A stretch of 5,927 nt of DNA from Deltaproteobacteria bacterium (GTDB lineage: Bacteria; SAR324; NAC60-12): contig DPLM01000208.1 in the NCBI GenBank assembly GCA_003541985.1, positions 11,965 through 17,891 on the forward strand, written 5' to 3'. The position numbers and the translations under genes are program-made. Numbering within the stretch: position 1 is the first letter of the stretch; each line of letters starts with the position of its first letter. The notes beneath the pieces were generated by a model. That model ran no database searches, was not told the DNA's origin, and saw nothing but the letters and a program-made list of their open reading frames with translations. This document shows, in pieces, positions 1 through 5,927 of the stretch.

Positions 1-372
1 AAATACAAACCTGATAAAATCGTTTCCCTGCATTCTCCATTGGATTTCATAGATTTAGATTATATGGACAAGAGGGAGGGAGATAAAGAATTGTTGGCTG
101 TGAGAAAGCGTGCGTGGTTTCAAGCAAAGAGTTTTGCTGAACAGAGTGGGACACGTTTTCGTGATTATCGAACTTTTCCAGGGAGTTTGGGGAGATTTGG
201 TGATGAATGGAAAATTCCAATCTACACATTGGAATTGCCAGAGAAGCCAGGTAGTAAAGCTTCCAACGAATTCGAACGCTTCAAATCAGCGATGTTAGAA
301 CTGTTCAATACCAATCTAAGTACCCAGCCGACAGCACTAAACAACAAACAAGACAAGGACCAGTTATTGTAG
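1..372 (+). CDS. M14 zinc carboxypeptidase, MpaA-like murein peptide amidase (C-terminal part)
   Basis: The reading frame is open to the left edge, so only the last 123 residues are present. A TTG at 40 is an internal leucine and not a credible start. Seen: a Ser-Leu-His-Ser-Pro motif with its His codon at 31-33, and a Tyr-Thr-Leu-Glu-Leu-Pro motif with its Glu codon at 232-234. In M14 metallocarboxypeptidases the His of such a motif is the third zinc ligand, and the Glu is the general base of catalysis. The stretch between them, including a Pro-Gly-Ser-Leu-Gly segment, resembles MpaA, which cleaves the gamma-D-Glu-diaminopimelate bond of murein tripeptide during cell-wall recycling in the cytoplasm. 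About 45 residues follow the Glu motif, ending in a polar, probably disordered tail. The first zinc-binding motif (HxxE) lies outside the window. Another M14 subfamily cannot be excluded. The stop lies 3 bases from the stop of the convergent gene. Confidence 0.65.
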   Translation, partial: KYKPDKIVSLHSPLDFIDLDYMDKREGDKELLAVRKRAWFQAKSFAEQSGTRFRDYRTFPGSLGRFGDEWKIPIYTLELPEKPGSKASNEFERFKSAMLELFNTNLSTQPTALNNKQDKDQLL

Positions 373-375
373 GGC

Positions 376-687
376 TTAGCCGTAAGCTGCTTCTTCCACA
401 AACAATTCAAGCTGTCCCTCAACCAAGTCTGTACGCCGATAGAGTTCGTGAGTTAGTTTACGAATCAATCTAACATCCTCCCCATCGAGTTTCCCATCCC
501 CTGTGACATCCTGGAAAACATGGATGTTGTTCGCTAGGCCAGTGTGGTCATTATCAACTGCCAAAGCAACCGCCCTACCGTTCGGGTCCACGAAAGAGAT
601 CATATCAATTTTCCCGTCCCGATTGGCGTCGATCAAATTAGCGTAGACATAGACACCCTGTTTCCCTTTTTCTTCTGCTTCGCTCAT
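376..687 (-). CDS. Small protein with two EF-hand/dockerin-type calcium-binding loops
   Basis: This 103-residue protein belongs to no family I can name. Seen: two Asp-rich loops. Loop 1 (residues 20-31) has D20, N22, D24, G25 and D28 in EF-hand ligand positions, but Ser at position 12. Loop 2 (residues 60-71) has D60, T62, D64, G65, D68 and D71 and is followed by a short helix (VRLIRKL), as in the first half of a dockerin repeat. A degenerate Asp/Asn-rich stretch (about 34-50) lies between them. The start is Met-Ser followed by charged residues, with no signal peptide or membrane segment, so a cytoplasmic protein is predicted. The C-terminal third (72-103) looks helical and acidic. Calcium binding is inferred from the loop pattern; the cellular role is unknown. 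Only a weak purine-rich stretch precedes the ATG. The gene is divergent from the acetolactate synthase-like gene (131 bases between starts) and convergent with the peptidase gene. Confidence 0.75.
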   Translation of the reverse strand: MSEAEEKGKQGVYVYANLIDANRDGKIDMISFVDPNGRAVALAVDNDHTGLANNIHVFQDVTGDGKLDGEDVRLIRKLTHELYRRTDLVEGQLELFVEEAAYG

Positions 688-818
688 TAAAATTCTTTTC
701 TGAGATCAAGTTTGATGAATTCTGGTAAAAACTTTACTTTCTTTGCCTATAACCTAAGTTAGCGCCATTGCCATACTAAGACAGGCGGATTTAATGAGAA
801 TGTTACAGGATAGTCACT

Positions 819-2462
819 ATGAAAGCATCTGATTTATTCGTCAATGCTCTTGAAGCAGAAGGTGTGGAATATATTTTTGGGATCCCTGGAGAAGAAAACC
901 TAGATCTTCTAGACTCCTTGAGGAACTCGAAAATTCAGTTGATCCTTACGCGGCACGAACAAGCCGCGGGATTCATGGCAGCCACCTACGGCCGCCTGAC
1001 TGGAAGAGCTGGTGTATGTTTGTCAACGCTTGGTCCCGGTGCAACTAATTTTGTGACTGCAGCCGCGTATGGCCAGTTGGGTGCGCTGCCTATGCTAATG
1101 ATCACTGGCCAAAAACCAATCAAGTCAAGTAAACAGGGAAAGTTTCAGATCGTCGACGTAGTCGAGATGATGAAGCCTCTGACAAAGTATACTCAGCAGA
1201 TTGTCGGAGGAGATAATATCCCTTCACGTGTTCACGAGGCTTTCCGCCTTGCGGAAGAAGAACGCCCTGGCGCAACTCACCTTGAACTCCCCGAAGACAT
1301 CGCCCGTGATGAAACAGATGCAGATCTTCTGCCCACACGACATGTTCGCAGGCCGATTGCCGAGCAGAAATCAATTCACCAGGCAGTGGAAGCACTTCAG
1401 AAGGCCAAACACCCACTACTGTTGATTGGCGCTGGAGCAAATCGTAAGCAAACCGCTAAAATGCTTCGTGATTTTGTAGATGAATTTCAAATCCCCTTCT
1501 TCAGCACACAAATGGGCAAGGGTGTCCTGGATGAACGAGATCCACTTTTTTTGGGAAACGCTGCCCTATCAGATGGTGATTTCCTACATCGCGCCATTGC
1601 ACATTCCGACCTGATTCTCAATGTTGGACATGATGTAGTGGAGAAGCCACCTTTCTTCATGCATGTTGACGACGGTCGAACGGTTATTCATGTCAATTTC
1701 CGTACAGCTGAAGTGGATCCTGTTTACTTCCCTCAAGTAGAGGTAGTCGGAGATATTGCAAACAGTGTCTGGCAAATCATGCAAGCTCTGACAGCACAAG
1801 AGCAATGGGATTTCAAATATTTCTTGCAGATTCGGGAACGAGTGGAAGCCCACTTGTTGGAAGGAGCAGATGATCCAAGGTTTCCAATCTACCCGCAGCG
1901 CTTGGTGGCTGATATCCGCAAGGTGATGCCTGATGATGGAATCATTGCCTTGGATAACGGAGTCTACAAGATTTGGTTTGCCCGAAACTACCGAGCACAT
2001 TTGTCCAATACAGTATTGCTTGATAACGCCTTGGCAACGATGGGAGCGGGATTGCCATCAGCGCTGGCAGCGCAGGTTGTCTTTCCTGAAAGAAGAGTTA
2101 TGGCAATTTGTGGTGATGGAGGATTTCTCATGAACTCTGCTGAGATGGAGACCGCAGTTCGCTTGAAACTCAACTTGATTGTTCTAATTCTGAGGGATAA
2201 TGCGTATGGGATGATCAAGTGGAAACAGTCCAACATGGGCTTCCCGAATTGGGGCCTGGATTTCGGCAATCCTGATTTCGTCAAGTACGCTCAGAGTTAT
2301 GGGGCCCATGGGCATCGGGTGGCAAGTGCTGAGGGACTGGCTCCGCTACTAGAGCGATGCTACCAGGCAGGGGGAGTTCATCTGGTGGAGGCACCGATGG
2401 ACTACAGCGAAAACGACCGAATCCTTAACCACGAAATCAAGGAACTCAGCGCTAAGCTCTAA
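819..2462 (+). CDS. ThDP-dependent acetolactate synthase large subunit-like enzyme
   Basis: This 547-residue protein has the full three-domain layout of ThDP enzymes: an N-terminal pyrimidine-binding domain (about 1-165), a central domain (about 185-320) and a C-terminal pyrophosphate-binding domain (about 355-530). Seen: the catalytic Glu in RHEQAA (E47), a GPGATN motif (73-78), and the GDG motif (432-434) followed by N461 about 27 residues later, which are the Mg2+-diphosphate ligands (D433, N461). M408 in ATMGAG fits the residue that supports the cofactor's V conformation. Family members condense two pyruvates to 2-acetolactate, giving branched-chain amino acids or acetoin. This sequence is closer to the stand-alone, AlsS-like members (GDGGFLMNSAEMETAVRLK) than to a classic IlvB. 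No ilvN or ilvC lies nearby, so the true substrate and FAD dependence are uncertain. An AGGA ribosome site ends 8 bases before the ATG and supports this start. The stop is 6 bases from the end of convergent queF. Confidence 0.92.
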   Translation: MKASDLFVNALEAEGVEYIFGIPGEENLDLLDSLRNSKIQLILTRHEQAAGFMAATYGRLTGRAGVCLSTLGPGATNFVTAAAYGQLGALPMLMITGQKPIKSSKQGKFQIVDVVEMMKPLTKYTQQIVGGDNIPSRVHEAFRLAEEERPGATHLELPEDIARDETDADLLPTRHVRRPIAEQKSIHQAVEALQKAKHPLLLIGAGANRKQTAKMLRDFVDEFQIPFFSTQMGKGVLDERDPLFLGNAALSDGDFLHRAIAHSDLILNVGHDVVEKPPFFMHVDDGRTVIHVNFRTAEVDPVYFPQVEVVGDIANSVWQIMQALTAQEQWDFKYFLQIRERVEAHLLEGADDPRFPIYPQRLVADIRKVMPDDGIIALDNGVYKIWFARNYRAHLSNTVLLDNALATMGAGLPSALAAQVVFPERRVMAICGDGGFLMNSAEMETAVRLKLNLIVLILRDNAYGMIKWKQSNMGFPNWGLDFGNPDFVKYAQSYGAHGHRVASAEGLAPLLERCYQAGGVHLVEAPMDYSENDRILNHEIKELSAKL

Positions 2463-2468
2463 TCCATT

Positions 2469-2885
2469 TCAGGCTGAATCTTGATCCTTTGAATCGACAG
2501 TACAGGTCGTGTCAATTCCTCCGCGAGTGGCGTAGATCGTTCTGATTTGAAGCCACTCTGGATCTAATAATTTAAAAAGATCCCTAAAAATTCTGGCGGT
2601 CACTGCTTCCTGAAAGATCCCTACATTACGAAAGCTGATAAAGTAATATTTCAGCGATTTCAGCTCGACCAGTTTTTGCCTGGGGATGTACTCTACCAAA
2701 ACAATTCCCGTATCCGGTAGGCCAGAAAACGGGCAGACAGCTGCAAATTCCTTGAGTTCGTAGCAGATACGCTGTCGAGGTCCCTCGTAGCGAAAAGTCT
2801 CCAACCAATCCCAACGAATCTTTGACTCATCCTCCATTGGTAAGACCAGCCCTTCGGCATAATCAGTGTTAAACACATCAGCCAT
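2469..2885 (-). CDS. queF: NADPH-dependent 7-cyano-7-deazaguanine reductase (preQ1 synthase)
   Basis: This enzyme reduces preQ0 (7-cyano-7-deazaguanine) to preQ1 with two NADPH, in the cytoplasm, on the path to queuosine in tRNA. It is 138 residues long, the short single-domain (YkvM-type, T-fold) form rather than the longer E. coli form. Seen: the nucleophile Cys in VCPFSGLPD (C51) with the proton-donor Asp seven residues on (D58), the QueF signature ELKSLKYY (74-81) that contacts NADPH, a substrate-binding Glu in GIFQE (E93), and the conserved RGGIDT near the C-terminus (121-126). The start ATG overlaps the last 8 bases of the upstream chaperone gene, and an AAGGG stretch about 7 bases before it can serve as ribosome site, so translational coupling is likely. 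The position corresponding to the second disulfide Cys of B. subtilis QueF is Val95 here. No preQ1 riboswitch is evident, as the gene is internal to a cluster. Confidence 0.95.
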   Translation of the reverse strand: MADVFNTDYAEGLVLPMEDESKIRWDWLETFRYEGPRQRICYELKEFAAVCPFSGLPDTGIVLVEYIPRQKLVELKSLKYYFISFRNVGIFQEAVTARIFRDLFKLLDPEWLQIRTIYATRGGIDTTCTVDSKDQDSA

Positions 2886-3801
2886 TCCAGCCCTTGGGAA
2901 AGGGATTCACTGTAATCTGGGCCTTCTCACGTAGTTCGGCAATATAGTTTTCAATAGCCTGTTGTCGAACTTCCTGAAAGGCTTCTTCTTCGAACTTCTT
3001 GCGCTGTGATTCGTTCAGGGCACTGCATTTTAACGCATTGGGAAGAGCCTCCGATTGAACCACTAACAGGTGTGTTCCAAATTCAGTCTCTAGCGGATCA
3101 CTCAACTGTCCAACTTTCAGCTTAAACGCCACATTCTCAATCTCAGGCAACAGTTCTCCTTTACGGAACAGGCCTAGTCTTCCACCGTTTCTTTCAGCTG
3201 CAGGATCATCAGAAAGAGCCCTGGCCATCTCCTCAAAAGCCATCCCCTGCGCAAATTGATCCTGGATGATGTTAATTCTTTCAGAAATTTCCTCGCCACG
3301 GAGCAGAATTTGTGCGAGCTCAATCTGACGCAACTTTACCGTTTGCACCTTGCAAAGCTTGGCAATCTCTTCTTCGCCAACCCGCACTTTGGAGTCAACT
3401 TCACGAGCAAGTAGTCGTTGGCGTCGGAAATCATCCGCAATCTGATCCTGTAAAATCTTGTCTTTGACGTTTCGCAATTGTGGGTTTTGTTCGCGTAACA
3501 GGCCGACCCGTTCCTGAACTTCATCGCTAGAGGCCTTAATCTTTAGGGTTTTTGCGCGTGAACGCAGTAGCAGCTCTGCAATCAGTCGTTGCTCCACACG
3601 CTTGACAATCTCCGCTTCATCCAACGTTCGACCCTCCTGGAGAACTTGCTGGCGCAGGGCGTTCATGGCTTCTTCAGCCTCACTGAAGGTAAAAATCTGT
3701 TGATTGACGATCAGGTAGATCCCATCAACGATCACAGGGTTTGCGTTAAGCGAGGAAATTCCAAGAATGCAGGAGATCAAAAGCCAAAAAAGTTTTTTCA
3801 T
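2878..3801 (-). CDS. SurA-like periplasmic parvulin-type chaperone/peptidyl-prolyl isomerase
   Basis: This 307-residue protein has the SurA layout with only one parvulin domain, where E. coli SurA has two. Seen: a signal peptide (MKK, hydrophobic 4-17, probable cleavage after LNA at residue 20); a SurA N-terminal chaperone region (about 22-150) starting VDGIYLIVNQQIFTFSE; a parvulin domain (about 155-250) with AQILLRG, a NGGRLGLFRKGELLPE segment, a VGQLSDPLET segment and FGTHLLVV; and a C-terminal helix (about 263-295) that in SurA packs back on the N-terminal domain. Such proteins escort unfolded outer-membrane proteins across the periplasm. The usual His of the first parvulin strand (HIL) is Gln164, while the second His is present (H244), so isomerase activity may be weak and the chaperone role dominant. 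No clear ribosome site precedes the ATG. It lies 2 bases after the stop of the upstream exported-protein gene, pointing to coupled translation. Confidence 0.88.
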   Translation of the reverse strand: MKKLFWLLISCILGISSLNANPVIVDGIYLIVNQQIFTFSEAEEAMNALRQQVLQEGRTLDEAEIVKRVEQRLIAELLLRSRAKTLKIKASSDEVQERVGLLREQNPQLRNVKDKILQDQIADDFRRQRLLAREVDSKVRVGEEEIAKLCKVQTVKLRQIELAQILLRGEEISERINIIQDQFAQGMAFEEMARALSDDPAAERNGGRLGLFRKGELLPEIENVAFKLKVGQLSDPLETEFGTHLLVVQSEALPNALKCSALNESQRKKFEEEAFQEVRQQAIENYIAELREKAQITVNPFPKGWNG

Positions 3802-3803
3802 GA

Positions 3804-4622
3804 TCAGTTGCGATAGTTCAGGTTCATCGAACCATAGAGTTTGGGTCGGTAGTCTTCCGCCAATTGCTTTAATCGACGCCAGGGTAGCCGAGAGAGTTCT
3901 TTCAAATTTTTGATGTTCTTCCGCTGAAAAAGCCGATCAGCTAAGAAGAATTCAGTGACCATCGGATACTTGATCTTTTTGCTACGATAGCCCACCTCTT
4001 TAAAATTTTTGAAGCGGATGGTTAGTAACTGAGAGGATCCGTCTGGAACATTGATTGGAAAATTGATGGACTCAATTCTGTTGGCAGCTGTATTCATCAA
4101 CAGGTGTGGCCCATGCTCTGGGTGTCCAAAGCGGTGGTAGACGTTTCCATCCGGCGCCAGGTACATCGTGTGGGTGTTAGCAGGTATCTCCAATTCCTTG
4201 AGCGCGGTTCGAAAATGCTCCAGATCATGGCTGAAGAAGAAAATGTAGTAGGGTCTCAGGTCCATCCATTTAAATCGCCGATTTTTCGCAATGTTTTCAT
4301 TGACTCGAGTTCCTTCAACTTCATAGAAATAGTGGAGCATTACTCCCTCTAAATTCATGGTCTCCACGGTCAGATACTCGTCGTTCTTCCAGTGTACCAA
4401 CTGTTTGTAGGCCAGATGGGGGATCTCTAATTGTTCCCCGTTTCCCAATTGCCGAAAGGGATCAAAGACCTGGACCTCCACCTCATAACTGGCGCGCTCC
4501 CACTTGATCTTGTCCTGAAACTGGTCCACGACATCGATCCAATCTGGTTGGTAGGCCATCAATCCGGGCACAGAGAGGAAATGGAAGCAGGCAAACAGCG
4601 GGAATAAGCGATGGATTTTCAC
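3804..4622 (-). CDS. Exported protein of unknown function, upstream partner of the SurA-like gene
   Basis: I do not recognise this family. The frame can begin at a TTG (4673, 289 aa) or at a GTG (4622, 272 aa). I prefer the GTG because it yields a compact signal peptide (MKIHR, hydrophobic core, cleavage after LMA at residue 23) and because a possible promoter overlaps the TTG. Neither has a clear ribosome site. The mature protein (about 249 aa) is rich in aromatic and charged residues, with alternating beta-strand patterns near 46-55, 83-105 and 183-206. The segment around YPMVTEFFLADRLFQRK (219-235) vaguely recalls LolA-type lipoprotein-carrier folds; that is inference. A histidine cluster (H163, H167, H170, H173, with H151 nearby) is conspicuous. 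The C-terminus is basic. The stop is 2 bases from the start of the chaperone gene, so the two are almost certainly co-expressed and may share an envelope task. Confidence 0.75.
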   Translation of the reverse strand: MKIHRLFPLFACFHFLSVPGLMAYQPDWIDVVDQFQDKIKWERASYEVEVQVFDPFRQLGNGEQLEIPHLAYKQLVHWKNDEYLTVETMNLEGVMLHYFYEVEGTRVNENIAKNRRFKWMDLRPYYIFFFSHDLEHFRTALKELEIPANTHTMYLAPDGNVYHRFGHPEHGPHLLMNTAANRIESINFPINVPDGSSQLLTIRFKNFKEVGYRSKKIKYPMVTEFFLADRLFQRKNIKNLKELSRLPWRRLKQLAEDYRPKLYGSMNLNYRN

Positions 4623-4671
4623 GTTCTGCCAAAGCAGGAAGAAAAGAATTTTCAACAGTTTAGAATCTAAC

Positions 4672-4701
4672 AATCTATGCTAAGGTTACTTTGATTTGCA
4701 A
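4672..4701 (-). promoter_or_regulatory. Possible sigma70-type promoter for the exported protein-chaperone-queF cluster
   Basis: Read on the - strand, TTGCAA (4701-4696) and TAGATT (4677-4672) are spaced by 18 bases, in the 63-base spacer separating this cluster from the divergent aminotransferase gene. The match to consensus is moderate (4 of 6 at each box). Transcription would begin near 4665, downstream of the TTG candidate start at 4673, which would leave the GTG at 4622 as the usable start. AT-rich spacers yield such matches by chance, so this is tentative. Confidence 0.3.
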
Positions 4702-4736
4702 GCACAAACCGGCCCAATTTTTTGAAGGAAATTTAG

Positions 4737-5798
4737 ATGCGCATTCGTTCTGCCATTGCCAACATGGGGATATACAAGCCTCCATTAGAGGGTCGAAATC
4801 CCAAAGAATACTTGTTGATGGACTTCAATGAGTCCCCAGAGCCTCCTCCTCCTTCAGTTGGAAGAGCCCTGCAGGATTATCTGGTGGAGGGGAATCTTCA
4901 TGTTTACCCTCACTATGGTAGTTTTTGTGAGGAATTAGGACAGTATGTTGGGGTTTCAGCAGCTCAATTACTGTTGACCAATGGCTCAGACCAGGGAATT
5001 GATGTCATTCTGCGAAGCATGCTGGACCCGGGAACCAACTTGGTGATAGCAATACCGGGTTTTACGATGTTTAAGCAGACAGTGGATACGATTGGCGCAG
5101 ATTTCATCGGAGTACCCTACCCAGCAGACTTTGCTTTCCCTTATGAGAAAGTTCGGCAGGCGGTCAATCTTAATACCCGTGTTATCGTGGTGATCAATCC
5201 AAATAACCCAACAGGCACCTCAGCTCCCCTAGAGCAAGTCGAAGCCCTGTTAAAGGAGTTCCCTGATTGTGCAGTACTGGTCGATGAAGCATACTACGAA
5301 TTCACCGGCCAGACCTGCCTGCATCTTCTGAATCAGTATCCTAACTTGGTTGTGCTGCGCACCTTTTCAAAGGCTTTTGCCATTCCTGCTTTACGGCTGG
5401 GATACGTTGTGGCTAAAGAGGAATTTATTAACGAATTGTTGAAAATACGTGGGCCCTATGATGTCAATATGGCTGCAATTGTAGCAGCTAGAGCGTTATT
5501 GCAGGATCCTCAGCCTTGGAAGGAGTTAGTGCGGCATTTGATGAAGGAAGTGAAACCTACTTTAGAAAACTTTTTCCAAGAGAATGAGATTAAATTTTAT
5601 CCGGGAGAGGCAAACTTTATGTTAGTGGAACCAAAAGGCGGTGCTGGGTTGGCAGTGAATTACCTAAAAGATCAGGGAATCTTGGTGAGGCCCATGCGGC
5701 CTCCTCTCGAAAAATGTTTTCGGATAAATATGCGCAGTATTGGAGAGACAGAAAAATTTATGAGTGTTTTTAAATCTTATCAACAAAGAAAAGATTAA
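4737..5798 (+). CDS. hisC: Histidinol-phosphate aminotransferase-like PLP enzyme
   Basis: This 353-residue protein is a fold-type I (class II subgroup) aminotransferase of the length and motif order of HisC, which transfers an amino group from glutamate to imidazole-acetol phosphate in histidine synthesis (cytoplasmic). Seen: substrate-side Tyr in VYPHYG (Y57), the NGSDQGID cofactor-phosphate loop (82-89), NPNNPTG (154-160) with PLP-contacting N157, DEAYYEF (183-189) with D183 pairing to the pyridine nitrogen, the Schiff-base lysine in FSKAF (K212), R220 in the following ALRLGY, and the carboxylate-binding Arg in CFRIN (R329). The end of the domain reads FRINMRSIGE, where HisC usually has LRITIGT, so a related specificity (aromatic amino acid or threonine-phosphate type) is possible. 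An AAGGA ribosome site 7 bases before the ATG fixes the start. No other his genes are visible. It is divergent from the chaperone-queF cluster. Confidence 0.82.
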   Translation: MRIRSAIANMGIYKPPLEGRNPKEYLLMDFNESPEPPPPSVGRALQDYLVEGNLHVYPHYGSFCEELGQYVGVSAAQLLLTNGSDQGIDVILRSMLDPGTNLVIAIPGFTMFKQTVDTIGADFIGVPYPADFAFPYEKVRQAVNLNTRVIVVINPNNPTGTSAPLEQVEALLKEFPDCAVLVDEAYYEFTGQTCLHLLNQYPNLVVLRTFSKAFAIPALRLGYVVAKEEFINELLKIRGPYDVNMAAIVAARALLQDPQPWKELVRHLMKEVKPTLENFFQENEIKFYPGEANFMLVEPKGGAGLAVNYLKDQGILVRPMRPPLEKCFRINMRSIGETEKFMSVFKSYQQRKD

Positions 5799-5845
5799 CA
5801 TCCTTTCATAAAGGTTATGCTCTGAAACAATCAACACTCTTGTAA

Positions 5846-5927
5846 ATGAGTTATCGAATTCAGCCAACTGTGGATAATGATGCTTATGGCAATTTAACGT
5901 TTGAAAGATTTAAAACACTTACAGGTA
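5846..5927 (+). CDS. Possible start of a further gene, cut by the window edge
   Basis: An ATG directly after an in-frame TAA opens a frame of 27 codons to the right edge, beginning MSYRIQPTVDNDAYG. The peptide is not recognisable, and no Shine-Dalgarno sequence precedes it. It lies 47 bases after the aminotransferase stop, a spacing compatible with the same transcript. It is listed only because the frame remains open and no other gene claims this stretch; it could be noncoding. Confidence 0.3.
   Translation, partial: MSYRIQPTVDNDAYGNLTFERFKTLTG

Noticed and set aside
688..818. Promoter for the acetolactate synthase-like gene (TATAAC at 748-753)
   Set aside because: No acceptable -35 box lies at 16-18 bases upstream. 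The spacer must hold promoters for both divergent genes, but I cannot place them.
1584..2000. 138-codon open frame on the - strand within the acetolactate synthase-like gene
   Set aside because: It lies antisense to a strongly conserved enzyme, has no recognisable motifs and no credible ribosome site; it is a shadow frame.
2886..2960. preQ1 riboswitch ahead of queF
   Set aside because: The region upstream of queF is the coding end of the chaperone gene, and no aptamer-like hairpin with an A-rich tail is visible.
3769..3801. Lipobox-like LISC near the N-terminus of the SurA-like protein (C11)
   Set aside because: Only ten residues would precede the Cys, too short for a lipoprotein signal peptide. 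A standard cleavage after residue 20 fits better.
3589..3816. 75-codon open frame on the + strand opposite the chaperone N-terminus
   Set aside because: It is antisense to the conserved signal peptide and SurA N-terminal region, with no supporting features.
4587..4673. LFAC lipobox-like motif in the exported unknown protein
   Set aside because: With the GTG start it is too close to the N-terminus (C12); with the TTG start the hydrophobic core is broken by a polar, basic segment. Cleavage after LMA is more plausible.
5802..5814. CCTTT-CAT-AAAGG hairpin after the aminotransferase stop as terminator
   Set aside because: The stem is only 5 bp, AT-rich, and no T-run follows, so it does not meet the pattern of an intrinsic terminator.

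Overview
The window looks like chromosomal DNA of a Gram-negative, probably proteobacterial, organism. The base composition is moderate (mid-40s % GC by eye). The evidence is a periplasmic SurA-type chaperone, an exported companion protein, a murein-peptide-amidase-like M14 peptidase and queuosine biosynthesis. A more exact placement cannot be justified from sequence reading alone. There is no sign of mobile DNA, CRISPR, rRNA or tRNA, and coding density is very high.

Layout, left to right. (1) The C-terminal end of an M14 zinc carboxypeptidase, best match the MpaA murein tripeptide amidase type, enters from the left edge on the + strand. (2) It converges, with a 3-base gap, on a small - strand gene for a cytosolic-looking protein with two EF-hand/dockerin-type calcium loops. 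(3) A 131-base divergent spacer leads to a + strand ThDP-dependent enzyme of the acetolactate synthase large-subunit family (547 aa), with no small-subunit gene beside it. (4) This converges, with a 6-base gap, on a tightly packed - strand cluster read right to left: an unrecognised exported protein, then (2-base gap) a SurA-like parvulin chaperone, then (8-base overlap) queF. (5) A short divergent spacer separates that cluster from a + strand histidinol-phosphate aminotransferase-like gene (hisC-like). The right edge may hold the first codons of another gene.

How they fit together. The exported protein and the SurA-like chaperone are so closely coupled that a joint role in the cell envelope is a reasonable inference. 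queF, which makes preQ1 for tRNA queuosine, appears to be a passenger in the same transcript. The acetolactate synthase-like and HisC-like enzymes are stand-alone amino-acid or central-metabolism genes outside any visible ilv or his operon. I do not see a convincing new multi-gene system. The most worthwhile unknowns are the exported protein with its histidine cluster and its chaperone neighbour, and the small calcium-loop protein.
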